A DNA stretch of 24,486 nucleotides from a virus, in IMG/VR virus record IMGVR_UViG_3300025127_000265, positions 1-24,486 of that record; one strand, given 5' to 3'. The notes under the pieces were generated by a model. It saw only the letters and a list, made by a program, of their open reading frames with translations. It was not told the DNA's origin and ran no database searches. The first letter of the stretch is position 1, and each line of letters begins with the position of its first letter. Positions 15,649 through 23,533 of this stretch are shown piece after piece. A program made the translations under genes and the position numbers.

Positions 15649-16640
15649 TAGAATTTACCTGTTATGCCTCCGTAAATACCTGCAAGTGTTGAACCAACAC
15701 CAAGTGCTGTCTGTAATGGTGTAGGGTTAGGTATATTTGTTGTAGCTGTTCCAGTTCCTCTCATACCACCCATAATACCTGTAGTGATATCAGCGAATCT
15801 ATTTAACTCTTCTTGTGGTGCAAAAGCAGCTTGTCTTGTAGCCTCTCTTGTTGCATCTAGTTGAGCCTGTGCTTGTGCTTGGTTAATCGCGCCCAATTGA
15901 CCTAAACGTCCAATATCTGTTCCTTGTAATGCTTGTTGTGTTTGTCCTAACGTCGCTTGTTGACCAGCTAAACTCCCTAATCCTTGTACAACTCCAAATC
16001 TGTTGGCAATGTCTTGTTGCCTTCCTCGAACTCCTTCTCCAAATCCTTGTTGTAAAAGATTAGCTTGTAGTAAAGCTCGTTCTCTTCCTGCCCCTGTGCC
16101 AAACTCAGCGAGTTGCACTCCCGCTCGACCACTGCCGAGCGCACCCAAAGCTGCCTGTTGATCTCTAATTTTTTGCTCTTGAATAGCTTTATTACGATCA
16201 AACTCTCCTAATGTAGCGTCAATAACTTGTTGCTGAAATGGAGACATAAACTGTTGTATTTGAGCTGCTGTTGGTGCTCCTAAAGATATTTGTCCTAATC
16301 CTGTTGCTGCTGCACCTGTTTGTCTTTGTGCTTCCGTTATAAAAGGTGCAAAAGATCCTACTCCTGCTTGTGCTAAACTCTGTGCTTGTCTTTGTAATGC
16401 ATCTTGTTGTGCTACTTGTGGTGCAAGACCTGCTAAACTTTGTTGTCTGGTTGTAAAAGCTCTAGCTGCATCTTGTCTTGCTTTAAAACCTGCAGCAGTT
16501 TCTCCAGCTTGTCGAGTAATTCCTGCAAGACCAGTCGCTACTACAGGGACTTGTTGTAGTCCTAACGTTTGTTCTGCGAGTTTTTTACCTATATCTTCTA
16601 CAAAGGGTGCGGGTCTATTTATTACGGTTTCAGTAGCCAT
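15648..16640 (-). CDS. Gln/Ala-rich probable internal virion (DNA-ejection) protein
   Basis: The 330-aa protein is dominated by Ala, Gln, Gly and Leu and should be a long helix bundle. A conserved-looking centre reads FMSPFQQQVIDATLGEFDR (about 130-148) followed by AALGALGSGRAGVQLAEFG. This 'SP..qqVvd.tl...' and 'GAlGsgR' order recurs from memory in small ejection proteins of marine podoviruses and is reminiscent of T7 gp14-like proteins. The C-terminus is Gly-rich and hydrophobic (TPLQTALGVGSTLAGIYGG), suitable for membrane insertion. Both ends use TAATG junctions. The role is inferred from composition and neighbours. Confidence 0.78.
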   Translation of the reverse strand: MATETVINRPAPFVEDIGKKLAEQTLGLQQVPVVATGLAGITRQAGETAAGFKARQDAARAFTTRQQSLAGLAPQVAQQDALQRQAQSLAQAGVGSFAPFITEAQRQTGAAATGLGQISLGAPTAAQIQQFMSPFQQQVIDATLGEFDRNKAIQEQKIRDQQAALGALGSGRAGVQLAEFGTGAGRERALLQANLLQQGFGEGVRGRQQDIANRFGVVQGLGSLAGQQATLGQTQQALQGTDIGRLGQLGAINQAQAQAQLDATREATRQAAFAPQEELNRFADITTGIMGGMRGTGTATTNIPNPTPLQTALGVGSTLAGIYGGITGKF

Positions 16641-18625
16641 TACAATACTTCCTCTAATCTTTTTGATGTTTGAAACATTCTTCGAGCGCCCTCTAAACCT
16701 TGCGATTCTTCGGATACGTTACCTCCATCTTCGAGGTTCTTCATCATGTTATACATAACTTCTGCGCCTTTGTCCACATCGCCATCTCCTGCGTTTCTAA
16801 CAGCTTCAGCTGTAAATACAAACTCATTCTTTGATAATCTTGCAGGCACATCGTCTGCTTTTTCCATTCTTCCTATTGGTACAAAACCACCTTCAGCTCT
16901 TAAATCCATTTCTTGTCCACCCATATCTAATAAAGGCATAGTCTTTTTAGCTACGGGTTCTACGTTTCCACCTTTTTGGAAACCCTCTTTGTATAATTTT
17001 TCGAATGTATCAAATTTTTCATCGTAAGCAGGATTATCTCTTGCCATAGAAGGATCTACTCCATACATTTTTTTAAAACCTTTGTATAAAGGGCTTTTAG
17101 CTAGTTTCTTCATTTCTTTTTCACTTATCACACCTCCAGCCTCTGCATAACCAATTCTACCACCATCAGCAGCAGATTCTGTAAATTGACTTCCTAGTAT
17201 TCTAGGAAATAAATCTGGATTAGGGTCTAATCTACTTGATGCATAATATGCGTCTATGTCAAATTTATCCTCATCTTGTTTTGGAGCTGTTAAACCAGCT
17301 AACGCTGACAGACCAGCTATACCTGCAAATACACCTTTGTCCGATAAATTATCTAAACTAAAACCTTTAGCTGCATCTTTTAAAAAAAATTTACCTAAAC
17401 CTTTTTCTTTTAAAAAAGGCACACCAAATTTAAGTGCAGCAAATCCTAAAGCTGCTTTACCAAACGGTGATTTAGCAACTTTTTTAATCGCTCTTGTTGC
17501 ACCTTTAATTCCTTTTTTTATACCTTTAACTATACCACCTAAAAACATTTCTTCCCTTACTAGGTCCATAATTCCACCATCCATAGCACTTACTCTCCCA
17601 CCATCTGCAAGACCTGTAAAATCAAATATGGAGCCACCTACTCTTGGAGAAAGACCACCTAAATTTCTAGCGATTGCATTTTGTGCTGTTTGGTCTGCTT
17701 TTTTACCTATAAAACAATATGATGGTGGGTTAGGTCCTAAACACGGATCACTTGGTCTACCTGCATCATCAGGTCTTGGTTTTGGTGGTGGATATAACTC
17801 TTCAAAACGATTTTGAGTCATTCCTTGTTCAACTAATTCATCCCTATTTCGTATGCCTTCTCTTATATCTGATAATAAGTTTGATTGATATTTTGTTAGA
17901 GGCTGTCCTTGTAAAGTTGTTCTTACTGAAGCTAGTTCTCTAATACTATCTAAATCTAAATCTGGAACAGCGCTCATTTCAGAAGATGTTCCTGATTTTC
18001 CTATTGGAGTTAAGTTTGAAAATTCTTTTATATTACTTAAATCTTTTCTAGCGGCTATGGCATCAGATATTTCATCATATATACTAGAAATTGGATAACT
18101 ACCAAAAAGACCATCTCTTGGTTCTTCTTCAAATCTACTTAAATTTGTTATTAAATCTCTATTTATAAAATCTAAAATACCTTGTTGTCTTCTTCTTGAT
18201 ATTTTATCTCTAAAAGATGTAGGCCTACTTCCTACTGGAGGTAATTGACCCCTAGATAAAAATTGTTGATCATATCTTCTTCTTTGTCTGTCCCTAGTAT
18301 CTCGAGATACTTTTGTTCTTGGTCCAGTTTTACTTGTTCTAACTGTTCCTGTTCTAGTTTGTGTTACTGACTCCTGCTCTCTTCTATCATCACCTCCACC
18401 AAAACCAGTAGAAGAAGTTTTTGAAGTAGAAGACCTATTAGAAGATCGACTTCTTTCAGCCCCTCTTTCTCTAGCCGATGAACTGCCAGTTCTTGATCCT
18501 CCACCAGTTCTATTAGATTGTGCTCTTGCACTTCTGTATCCTGGTCTTTTACCATTTCCTGGTTTGACCAACATACCGCCGTCTTGTAACATCTGTTTTG
18601 CTTGTTGTGCTCTAGTTATTGCCAT
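16640..18625 (-). CDS. 661-aa modular virion protein with repeated GG motifs and conserved C-terminal module
   Basis: The N-terminus has DGGMLVKPGNGKRPGYRSA, then a disordered Ser/Arg/Thr-rich basic region (about 30-145) that could bind DNA. A helical middle and a Pro/Cys loop (DPCLGPNPPSYC) follow. The second half alternates hydrophobic helices (AALGFAALKFGVPFL at about 391-405; GIAGLSALAGLTA at about 435-447) with short GG tags at 342-343 (LADGGRVS), 350-351, 488-489 (AADGGRIGYAEAGG), 552-553, 579-580 and 634-635. Residues 578-638 read EGGFVPIGRMEKADDVPARL and NEFVFTAEAVRNAGDGDVDK. I recall this module from many uncultured marine phage virion proteins. The gene starts 9 bases after the 59-aa gene without a clear SD. 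A DNA-injection or core-protein role is inference. Confidence 0.8.
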   Translation of the reverse strand: MAITRAQQAKQMLQDGGMLVKPGNGKRPGYRSARAQSNRTGGGSRTGSSSARERGAERSRSSNRSSTSKTSSTGFGGGDDRREQESVTQTRTGTVRTSKTGPRTKVSRDTRDRQRRRYDQQFLSRGQLPPVGSRPTSFRDKISRRRQQGILDFINRDLITNLSRFEEEPRDGLFGSYPISSIYDEISDAIAARKDLSNIKEFSNLTPIGKSGTSSEMSAVPDLDLDSIRELASVRTTLQGQPLTKYQSNLLSDIREGIRNRDELVEQGMTQNRFEELYPPPKPRPDDAGRPSDPCLGPNPPSYCFIGKKADQTAQNAIARNLGGLSPRVGGSIFDFTGLADGGRVSAMDGGIMDLVREEMFLGGIVKGIKKGIKGATRAIKKVAKSPFGKAALGFAALKFGVPFLKEKGLGKFFLKDAAKGFSLDNLSDKGVFAGIAGLSALAGLTAPKQDEDKFDIDAYYASSRLDPNPDLFPRILGSQFTESAADGGRIGYAEAGGVISEKEMKKLAKSPLYKGFKKMYGVDPSMARDNPAYDEKFDTFEKLYKEGFQKGGNVEPVAKKTMPLLDMGGQEMDLRAEGGFVPIGRMEKADDVPARLSKNEFVFTAEAVRNAGDGDVDKGAEVMYNMMKNLEDGGNVSEESQGLEGARRMFQTSKRLEEVL

Positions 18626-18634
18626 CGTATTAGT

Positions 18635-18814
18635 TTATTTTGTTTCTCCAAATAAATCAAGACTCGGCATTATCACTCTTACATCTTTTCTTATGTCAGA
18701 CTCAGGTATACCTTTAGCCTTCCATTCATTATCACTTTTATATTCTTCGCCTGTTTTCATATTTGTTATAGTAGTTATCACTTCTTTTGGCTCTATTATT
18801 GGTATATCTTTCAT
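18635..18814 (-). CDS. 59-aa conserved small protein of structural block
   Basis: This short gene starts at an ATG overlapping the stop of the 113-aa gene (TAATG) and ends 9 bases before the 661-aa gene. The protein has MKDIPIIEPKEVITTIT, then TGEEYKSDNEWKAKGIPESD and ends in VIMPSLDLFGETK. It is hydrophilic with no membrane segment. The final 'PSLDLFG.TK' and 'Y.sd.eWkakGip..D' pattern matches, from memory, short unannotated proteins in marine phage structural operons. AGAGAGG lies about 10 bases before the start. Function is unknown; a small virion or assembly component is plausible from context. Confidence 0.78.
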   Translation of the reverse strand: MKDIPIIEPKEVITTITNMKTGEEYKSDNEWKAKGIPESDIRKDVRVIMPSLDLFGETK

Positions 18815-19155
18815 TATGCTGTTACCTCTCTTGGCTGTATTTCTAATATTGAAGCTATGACGTGCAGCTCATTCGCGTCAGCAGCCTGTACTTTAAGCAC
18901 TTCACTCTCTTCCATAACTAACGGTTGAGATAAAAGTTCGGTTGATGCTTTTGATGCTATAGCTTTATCTTTAAATAAATTAAATATAGCTCCACTAGAA
19001 TTTACTAAAGTTATTGTGATTGTGCTTCCTGATCCTGCATCTTCAGTTACTAACAATGATTTAACAACAGTTGTAGTTGCAGTTGGAACTGTATACAAAG
19101 TCGTAAGATCAGTTGTAGTTAAATCTACTTTTTTATTTTTAAAACTATTAGCCAT
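18814..19155 (-). CDS. Small beta-rich virion-type protein
   Basis: The 113-aa protein is rich in Thr, Val, Ser and Ala and should be nearly all beta strand: DLTTLYTVPTATTTVVKSLL, then SGSTITITLVNSSGAIFNLF and EVLKVQAADANELHVIASIL. That composition and length fit phage decoration or fibre-attachment proteins. Both gene junctions are TAATG overlaps with the 54-aa and 59-aa genes, so the three small genes between the stabilization protein and the 661-aa protein are translated as one coupled unit. No family is named with confidence. A virion surface or head-tail connector role is inferred. Confidence 0.78.
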   Translation of the reverse strand: MANSFKNKKVDLTTTDLTTLYTVPTATTTVVKSLLVTEDAGSGSTITITLVNSSGAIFNLFKDKAIASKASTELLSQPLVMEESEVLKVQAADANELHVIASILEIQPREVTA

Positions 19156-19319
19156 TAATTTAAAAAGAAGTTAAATGCTTCTACCTCTTGTTTTAGTTCT
19201 TCTTGAAACGTAGTGTTTAATTTTTCAACAATAGCATCTAAGTCTCTAACTTGTGCTTCTGCTGTACCTAAATCGTATTCTTCACTTGGTCTAGTTAATA
19301 CTTGTACTATTTTTGCCAT
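19155..19319 (-). CDS. 54-aa helical small protein of structural block
   Basis: The gene lies between the stabilization protein and the 113-aa protein, with a one-base TAATG overlap at both ends. GGGAG stands six bases before the ATG inside the upstream gene. The protein starts MAKIVQVLTRPSEEYDLGTA, followed by an acidic amphipathic helix (VRDLDAIVEKLNTTFQEELK) and a hydrophobic end (AFNFFLN). It may form a coiled coil. No homologue is recognised. The clear start signal and exact fit in the gene train support it as real. Confidence 0.75.
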   Translation of the reverse strand: MAKIVQVLTRPSEEYDLGTAEAQVRDLDAIVEKLNTTFQEELKQEVEAFNFFLN

Positions 19320-21490
19320 TATCTTCTCCCGTCTGGTTGTGTATCTAATCTAAATGTTCCTAACTTCCAGCTTTGATTAGTTGATGTGTTTTCTATTTTT
19401 AAAGATATAGCTCTAGCTCTTGCACGTGTGTCAACTTTTTGTGTGCTAGATGTTATATCAAATGGTCCAAGTGATGAGCTTGTTCTGGTATCATTTGGAA
19501 AATTTCTTAAATTTAATGTAACTCTTGTTGTCCCTGTTTGTGAAATAAAGTCTGGTATAAATCTTCTTATCTTCATTATAAACTCACCATCACCACTAAA
19601 ATCTGCCACACCAGTTTGTTGTCCTCGTTTTGTAATATCAAAGTCTCCAGAAGATATATTAGCAAGTATTGCAGTAGTAGCACCACCTCTAATTTGATCG
19701 GTCCCTGTTTCGTGTTCATAGTATGTTGTTCTACCTTCTGTGTTGCCCACAACATCAAATGAAGAATCATTTGCTGCATCGTACTCTGTTGCATGTGGTA
19801 AACCAAATATGGCAGAGTCTCTCCACATTGTTCTCGGTAATGTGCCAACTGTCCATACTGGCCTTTGTGGTGAAGAATCAAAATAGTTATACGCAACCAT
19901 TCTGTTTACGACAGATGATGAGGAAGTTGGGTAGAACCACATGACTTCACCAAAAAGATTATTTAGTCCAGCAGAAACCATTTGGTTACCAGACTCTAAA
20001 TTTATATCATCAAATACATGATCTTCTACTAAACACGGTAATGATTCTAGTTTACCTGCATATCTAAAAAAACCATTCTCTGACATCCAATACGCAGAAC
20101 CATCTACTTCTACACATGCATTCTGTCCAACAAGTCCACAGTTTGTACCTACTTGTGAAAAGGCAAACGTAAAGGGAGATCCAACAAATCTTTGTGTAAA
20201 CAGAGCTGTGTCTGTCCAAACATATATTGCATCTCTACCTCTGATGGCTCCTCTGATCTGTGATCCATCGGCCAGTCTTTGTGTACCAGCTGTATTGGTT
20301 GCTGTTGGTGTATATGTATTAATATCTTCTTGATCAGAAAATCTTATAAACATATCATCTTGAGTTCCCACATCTCCTATTGTTGTTTCTGTTCCATAAA
20401 ATACTAAGTGTCTATCAGGTGTGGATACGACCATGTGTCTTGATGCAGTCGGTGCACCAGTTATAATAGCAGCTCTTGTTGCTGTTGCATTTGTTATACT
20501 AGAGTCCCAAGAAAATACTGCACTATCATGTATTAAACAAATAGCTTTATCACCAAAATTATCTATGGACCACATACCCGGTTCTAATACTAAGTCACCA
20601 GATGCAGCCTCACCCCACCCAATAAAACTAGTTGTACTAGTAATTGTTGCACCTCCACTATGAGCTGCTTTTGTGGTTCCACCTACTTCTCTAGTAACAC
20701 CTGTAAGTTCTCCTGTAGCTGCAATACCTGTGTAAGATATTTCTTCACTATCTATTTGTAAAAAGTTTGTCCCTGCAGTTGGAAATTGTGATGCATCAAC
20801 TAATATAATACCAGTTGTTTGAGTATCATTTATACCATTTTGTAGTGTAGTTGTTGGACTACCAGCGACTGTTCCACCCCAAGATCCTAGTGACCAACCA
20901 AAACCTTTAGCTTGCACAGCTGGTCCCACAGGATAATAGTGTTGTACTCTAATACCACCTGATGTTGTTGCACCAGATCCTGACTCATTTGATGGCATTG
21001 TAATTGTTAATGTTGTGCTTGTAGGCACAGACGTAACCATGAATTTTTTATCGTTAAAATCAGAAGCACCAAAATTAGAATTGGTTATTGCAGAAAAACT
21101 ATCTAATAATATTATATCATTTTCAGATATATTGTGTGGACTAGAGAAAGTTATTGTAACAGTTGGTGATCCGTTAGTGGTGCTGAAAGCACTTGTAAGC
21201 GTTGTTGTAGATTTAATAGGATGTATGTCATAATATACGCCTCCAGAAAAAGCATACAAAATTCTATTTGTACCTATAATTGCATATTTTCTAGCTAAAC
21301 TATTAACAAAATGATGTAATCCTCGACCTGCACCTGTAAGATTACTTTCCCCCAGTTGTTTCCAACCACCTATCTTTTCAGGTATACCATAACGAAATCT
21401 AACATTATCGCAGTCTGTCCATTGACCCTCTGCTCCTGTCTCTGTAATTTGTTTATTTATACCGGGCTGAAAACCTATCTTTTGTAGCAT
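19319..21490 (-). CDS. P22 gp10-like stabilization / tail-tube protein
   Basis: The 723-aa protein likely closes the head-tail connector or forms the short tail. It opens LQKIGFQPGINKQITETGAE and then DNVRFRYGIPEKIGGW, the start pattern of phage stabilization proteins (P22 gp10-like). A beta-propeller-like body follows: SFIGWGEAASG at about 288-298, then RHMVVSTPDRHLVFYG and RDAIYVWTDTALF. Two beta insertions interrupt the N-terminal part at about 91-180 and 215-287; the second carries NFLQIDSEEISYTG and GELTGVTREVGGT, a module frequent in phage structural proteins. The C-terminus has KVDTRARARAISLKIENTS. The gene starts 46 bases after the terminator at 21531-21565, and a TATAAT at 21499-21504 lies just upstream. 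It is the first gene after that terminator. Confidence 0.83.
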   Translation of the reverse strand: MLQKIGFQPGINKQITETGAEGQWTDCDNVRFRYGIPEKIGGWKQLGESNLTGAGRGLHHFVNSLARKYAIIGTNRILYAFSGGVYYDIHPIKSTTTLTSAFSTTNGSPTVTITFSSPHNISENDIILLDSFSAITNSNFGASDFNDKKFMVTSVPTSTTLTITMPSNESGSGATTSGGIRVQHYYPVGPAVQAKGFGWSLGSWGGTVAGSPTTTLQNGINDTQTTGIILVDASQFPTAGTNFLQIDSEEISYTGIAATGELTGVTREVGGTTKAAHSGGATITSTTSFIGWGEAASGDLVLEPGMWSIDNFGDKAICLIHDSAVFSWDSSITNATATRAAIITGAPTASRHMVVSTPDRHLVFYGTETTIGDVGTQDDMFIRFSDQEDINTYTPTATNTAGTQRLADGSQIRGAIRGRDAIYVWTDTALFTQRFVGSPFTFAFSQVGTNCGLVGQNACVEVDGSAYWMSENGFFRYAGKLESLPCLVEDHVFDDINLESGNQMVSAGLNNLFGEVMWFYPTSSSSVVNRMVAYNYFDSSPQRPVWTVGTLPRTMWRDSAIFGLPHATEYDAANDSSFDVVGNTEGRTTYYEHETGTDQIRGGATTAILANISSGDFDITKRGQQTGVADFSGDGEFIMKIRRFIPDFISQTGTTRVTLNLRNFPNDTRTSSSLGPFDITSSTQKVDTRARARAISLKIENTSTNQSWKLGTFRLDTQPDGRR

Positions 21491-21530
21491 AATAATCCAT
21501 TATACCTATTTTGCAGTTAATTAATAGATT

Positions 21531-21565
21531 AAAAGCAGGGAGAGGGTGTGGTGGTGTCTCTCCCT
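21531..21565 (-). terminator. Intrinsic terminator after the 2OG oxygenase genes
   Basis: On the minus strand AGGGAGAG (21565-21558) pairs perfectly with CTCTCCCT (21544-21537) across a 13-base loop of CACC-type repeats, followed by GCTTTTAATC. The stem is GC-rich in an AT-rich gap between the last oxygenase gene (stop at 21584) and the stabilization gene (start 21490). The shape is a standard rho-independent terminator, although the T-run is only four bases. It would separate the oxygenase genes from the downstream virion genes. Confidence 0.75.
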
Positions 21566-21583
21566 ACCAGCCTATTGTATAGA

Positions 21584-22225
21584 CTATTTTGTAAATTTAG
21601 TCAACTTAACACCTTTAAACCATCCAGGTAAACCTATCATAGGTCTTTTGTCTAAGGTATTTTCTTTTGCCATTTTAGACCCTGCTTTGTTATAGTGTAA
21701 AAATACTTGACCACAATCTTTGCCTGTAAATTCTTCTCTCCAGTGTTCTAAATCACACCCAGAATATATTAACATGTCACCTGGATTTAGTTTTACTTTA
21801 ACACCAGCTTGTCCTTGTTTACCAGTTGGATCTAAATATATTGGCCAGTCATCACCACCTAGATTTAAAGTAGTGGATATTTCACAAGAATATCTATCTT
21901 TGTGTCTAGCTAATATATCACCTTTTTTATAAATTCTAGCATACGAATATGTTTCAGATAATTTTAATCCTGTATGTTTTTCCATAACAGGTTTTACCTG
22001 TTGTAGTAAAGTTTCCATGGCAATGTCACCATAATGTGAATATGTATTTGGAACCTGTTCATCAGTCCATACACCAAAATATTCTGTAAATGGAGATATA
22101 TATCTTGTATCAAATAATACTCTAGCAACGTTTCTTTTATTTAAAAAATAATTATATACAAAATTTGCTAATTCTTTTGATATTGCATTTTTTAAAACAC
22201 TGTATTTATTTTTTTTGAACGACAT
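21584..22225 (-). CDS. 2OG-Fe(II) dioxygenase, third of a trio
   Basis: The 213-aa protein has the double-stranded beta-helix signature of 2-oxoglutarate/Fe(II) oxygenases. ETYSYARIYKKGDILARHKD carries H108 and D110, then SCEISTTLNLGG, then LNPGDMLIYSGCDLEHWREE with distal H161. The expected basic residue for 2OG binding after H161 is not the usual Arg; candidates are K169 and other nearby residues (GKDCGQVFLHYN). The C-terminal 30 residues are basic. It overlaps the upstream oxygenase gene by 20 bases and is followed by an intrinsic terminator. The substrate is unknown: protein (Pro, Lys or Asn), nucleic acid base or small molecule are possible. The three oxygenases are not close copies of each other. 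Confidence 0.85.
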   Translation of the reverse strand: MSFKKNKYSVLKNAISKELANFVYNYFLNKRNVARVLFDTRYISPFTEYFGVWTDEQVPNTYSHYGDIAMETLLQQVKPVMEKHTGLKLSETYSYARIYKKGDILARHKDRYSCEISTTLNLGGDDWPIYLDPTGKQGQAGVKVKLNPGDMLIYSGCDLEHWREEFTGKDCGQVFLHYNKAGSKMAKENTLDKRPMIGLPGWFKGVKLTKFTK

Positions 22226-22883
22226 TTAAAACTCCTTTCGGTATCGCTTGGCAGTTCCAATGTATAAACCTAAAAGGCTCATAACCCATATCAACAATAT
22301 ATTGATGTGGCATGTACGATGGAAAGAATATCATTCTACCTGGTTGAACTTTATAGTGAATTTGTGAACTTGCATATGTGACCTTTGATTTATCTTTTTC
22401 TGGTAAAAGATTCATAATGTTGCCAGGTCTTGGATCTTCAAACAATGGCATGGATGTTTTTTCACTTGCTTTTAAGAAATAAAAACCAGACATATGTCCA
22501 TTCCAATGTGTATGTAATGTATGATGTCCACCACCTTTTTTAGCAAACTCTTGTACCCACATTTCTGTAGTAAATACTTGATAGTTTGTTAAATCAAAAC
22601 CCATCTCTAATAATAAGTTATGTGATGTTGCTCCTATATAATCTTGTAATTCTTTAAATTTAGGATCACCAATTAATGAAGTTGAATGAAACACATGTCC
22701 CATATCACCCTTGTCACCAAATTTTTTGTTTCTTGTGTCTATTTGTTTTTTTAAATTTTTTTGTGATTCTTTTATATATTTGTCAGATGCTTTATTTAAT
22801 TTTTTAACAAACTTAGGTTCATCTGCCCACCATATTGGACATTTAAAATATTCTTCTAAATTTAGTTGTTTTGGAAAACTCAT
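22206..22883 (-). CDS. 2OG-Fe(II) oxygenase (2OG-FeII_Oxy_5-like), second of a trio
   Basis: The 225-aa protein has an N-terminal helical part rich in Lys and then the core EMWVQEFAKKGGGHHTLHTH, WNGHMSGFYFLKAS (SG-Y/F strand), FEDPRPGN and QPGRMIFFPSYMPHQ. The metal centre is probably built from H124/H126 with H193, and R205 (EPFRFIHWN) is the 2OG-binding candidate. The 'H.H....SG.YfL ... DPR ... FPs...H' order is typical of the putative oxygenases in Pfam PF13759, which are common in marine phages. It overlaps its upstream neighbour by ATGA at 22880-22883 and its downstream neighbour by 20 bases. The substrate is unknown. Confidence 0.86.
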   Translation of the reverse strand: MSFPKQLNLEEYFKCPIWWADEPKFVKKLNKASDKYIKESQKNLKKQIDTRNKKFGDKGDMGHVFHSTSLIGDPKFKELQDYIGATSHNLLLEMGFDLTNYQVFTTEMWVQEFAKKGGGHHTLHTHWNGHMSGFYFLKASEKTSMPLFEDPRPGNIMNLLPEKDKSKVTYASSQIHYKVQPGRMIFFPSYMPHQYIVDMGYEPFRFIHWNCQAIPKGVLNVVQKK

Positions 22884-23506
22884 CTATAAGGCCATCCTAA
22901 ATTCCAAATAACTAGACTATATCTAGATCCTTTTTTAACTGGACAAACTCTGTGCCAAACAAAACCAGGAAATACAACTAGAGATCCTTTTGGTAATATC
23001 TCTGTGCATTTTCTAATATTAGGTTTTTTATCAGGATCCATATTTCTAAAATCAAATTCTAGCTCACCACCTTTATAATCTTTTGGATCTGATAAACTAA
23101 CAGTTACTGATAACTTTCTAATTTTACCATTTGATGGATCTCCTTCTTGTCTTTGATAAGGTCTATCCCAACCATCACAATGCCAATCATAGAATTGACC
23201 TTTTTCATATTTTGTAAACTGACAACTTTCTGAAAAATCCCATTGAAAATTCCAACCTGCGTTTGTGTTTGCCTGATGAACGTACGGTTGTATCTCTTTA
23301 TATATCCATCTATCATTCATCCAAACAATATTAGAATCTCTTTTTTGTTTTAAATCTTTTATTTGTTTTTTATTTAAATTTTTATTACCCATGCCACCAG
23401 TAACAGCCATTTGATCAGAAATAGATTTTCCATATTTAACTATCTCATCACAAATTCTAGCAGGAACTGCTGATTTAAAATACCAATAATAATTTGTTAG
23501 GTTCAT
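22880..23506 (-). CDS. 2OG-Fe(II) dioxygenase (prolyl-4-hydroxylase/PKHD-like), first of a trio
   Basis: The 208-aa protein shows a full set of catalytic residues: FTKYEKGQFYDWHCDGW (H109, D111), then RKLSVTVSLSDPKDYKGGEL, then GSLVVFPGFVWHRVCPVKKG (H185) and SRYSLVIWNLGW with R195 as the 2OG-binding residue. The layout HxD...H...R, with 'Y..G.fy.wH.D' and 'GsLVvFPgf..HrV.PV..G.R', is that of PKHD-type and prolyl-4-hydroxylase-like oxygenases. These couple decarboxylation of 2-oxoglutarate to hydroxylation of a substrate. The gene begins after a 27-base gap behind the fibre-type gene and overlaps the next oxygenase by ATGA. The substrate is unknown. Confidence 0.92.
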   Translation of the reverse strand: MNLTNYYWYFKSAVPARICDEIVKYGKSISDQMAVTGGMGNKNLNKKQIKDLKQKRDSNIVWMNDRWIYKEIQPYVHQANTNAGWNFQWDFSESCQFTKYEKGQFYDWHCDGWDRPYQRQEGDPSNGKIRKLSVTVSLSDPKDYKGGELEFDFRNMDPDKKPNIRKCTEILPKGSLVVFPGFVWHRVCPVKKGSRYSLVIWNLGWPYR

Positions 23507-23533
23507 CTTTCTATGTCTTTCTTATATCAATTA

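Noticed and set aside
17256-17816. 186-aa plus-strand ORF opposite the 661-aa gene
   Set aside because: It mirrors the glycine/lysine-rich coding strand as Pro/Leu/Phe and has no recognisable domain or start signal.
21499-21504. TATAAT on the minus strand upstream of the stabilization gene as a promoter
   Set aside because: No acceptable -35 element lies 16-18 bases upstream and the predicted start would leave only about two bases of leader, so it stays a note and not a feature.
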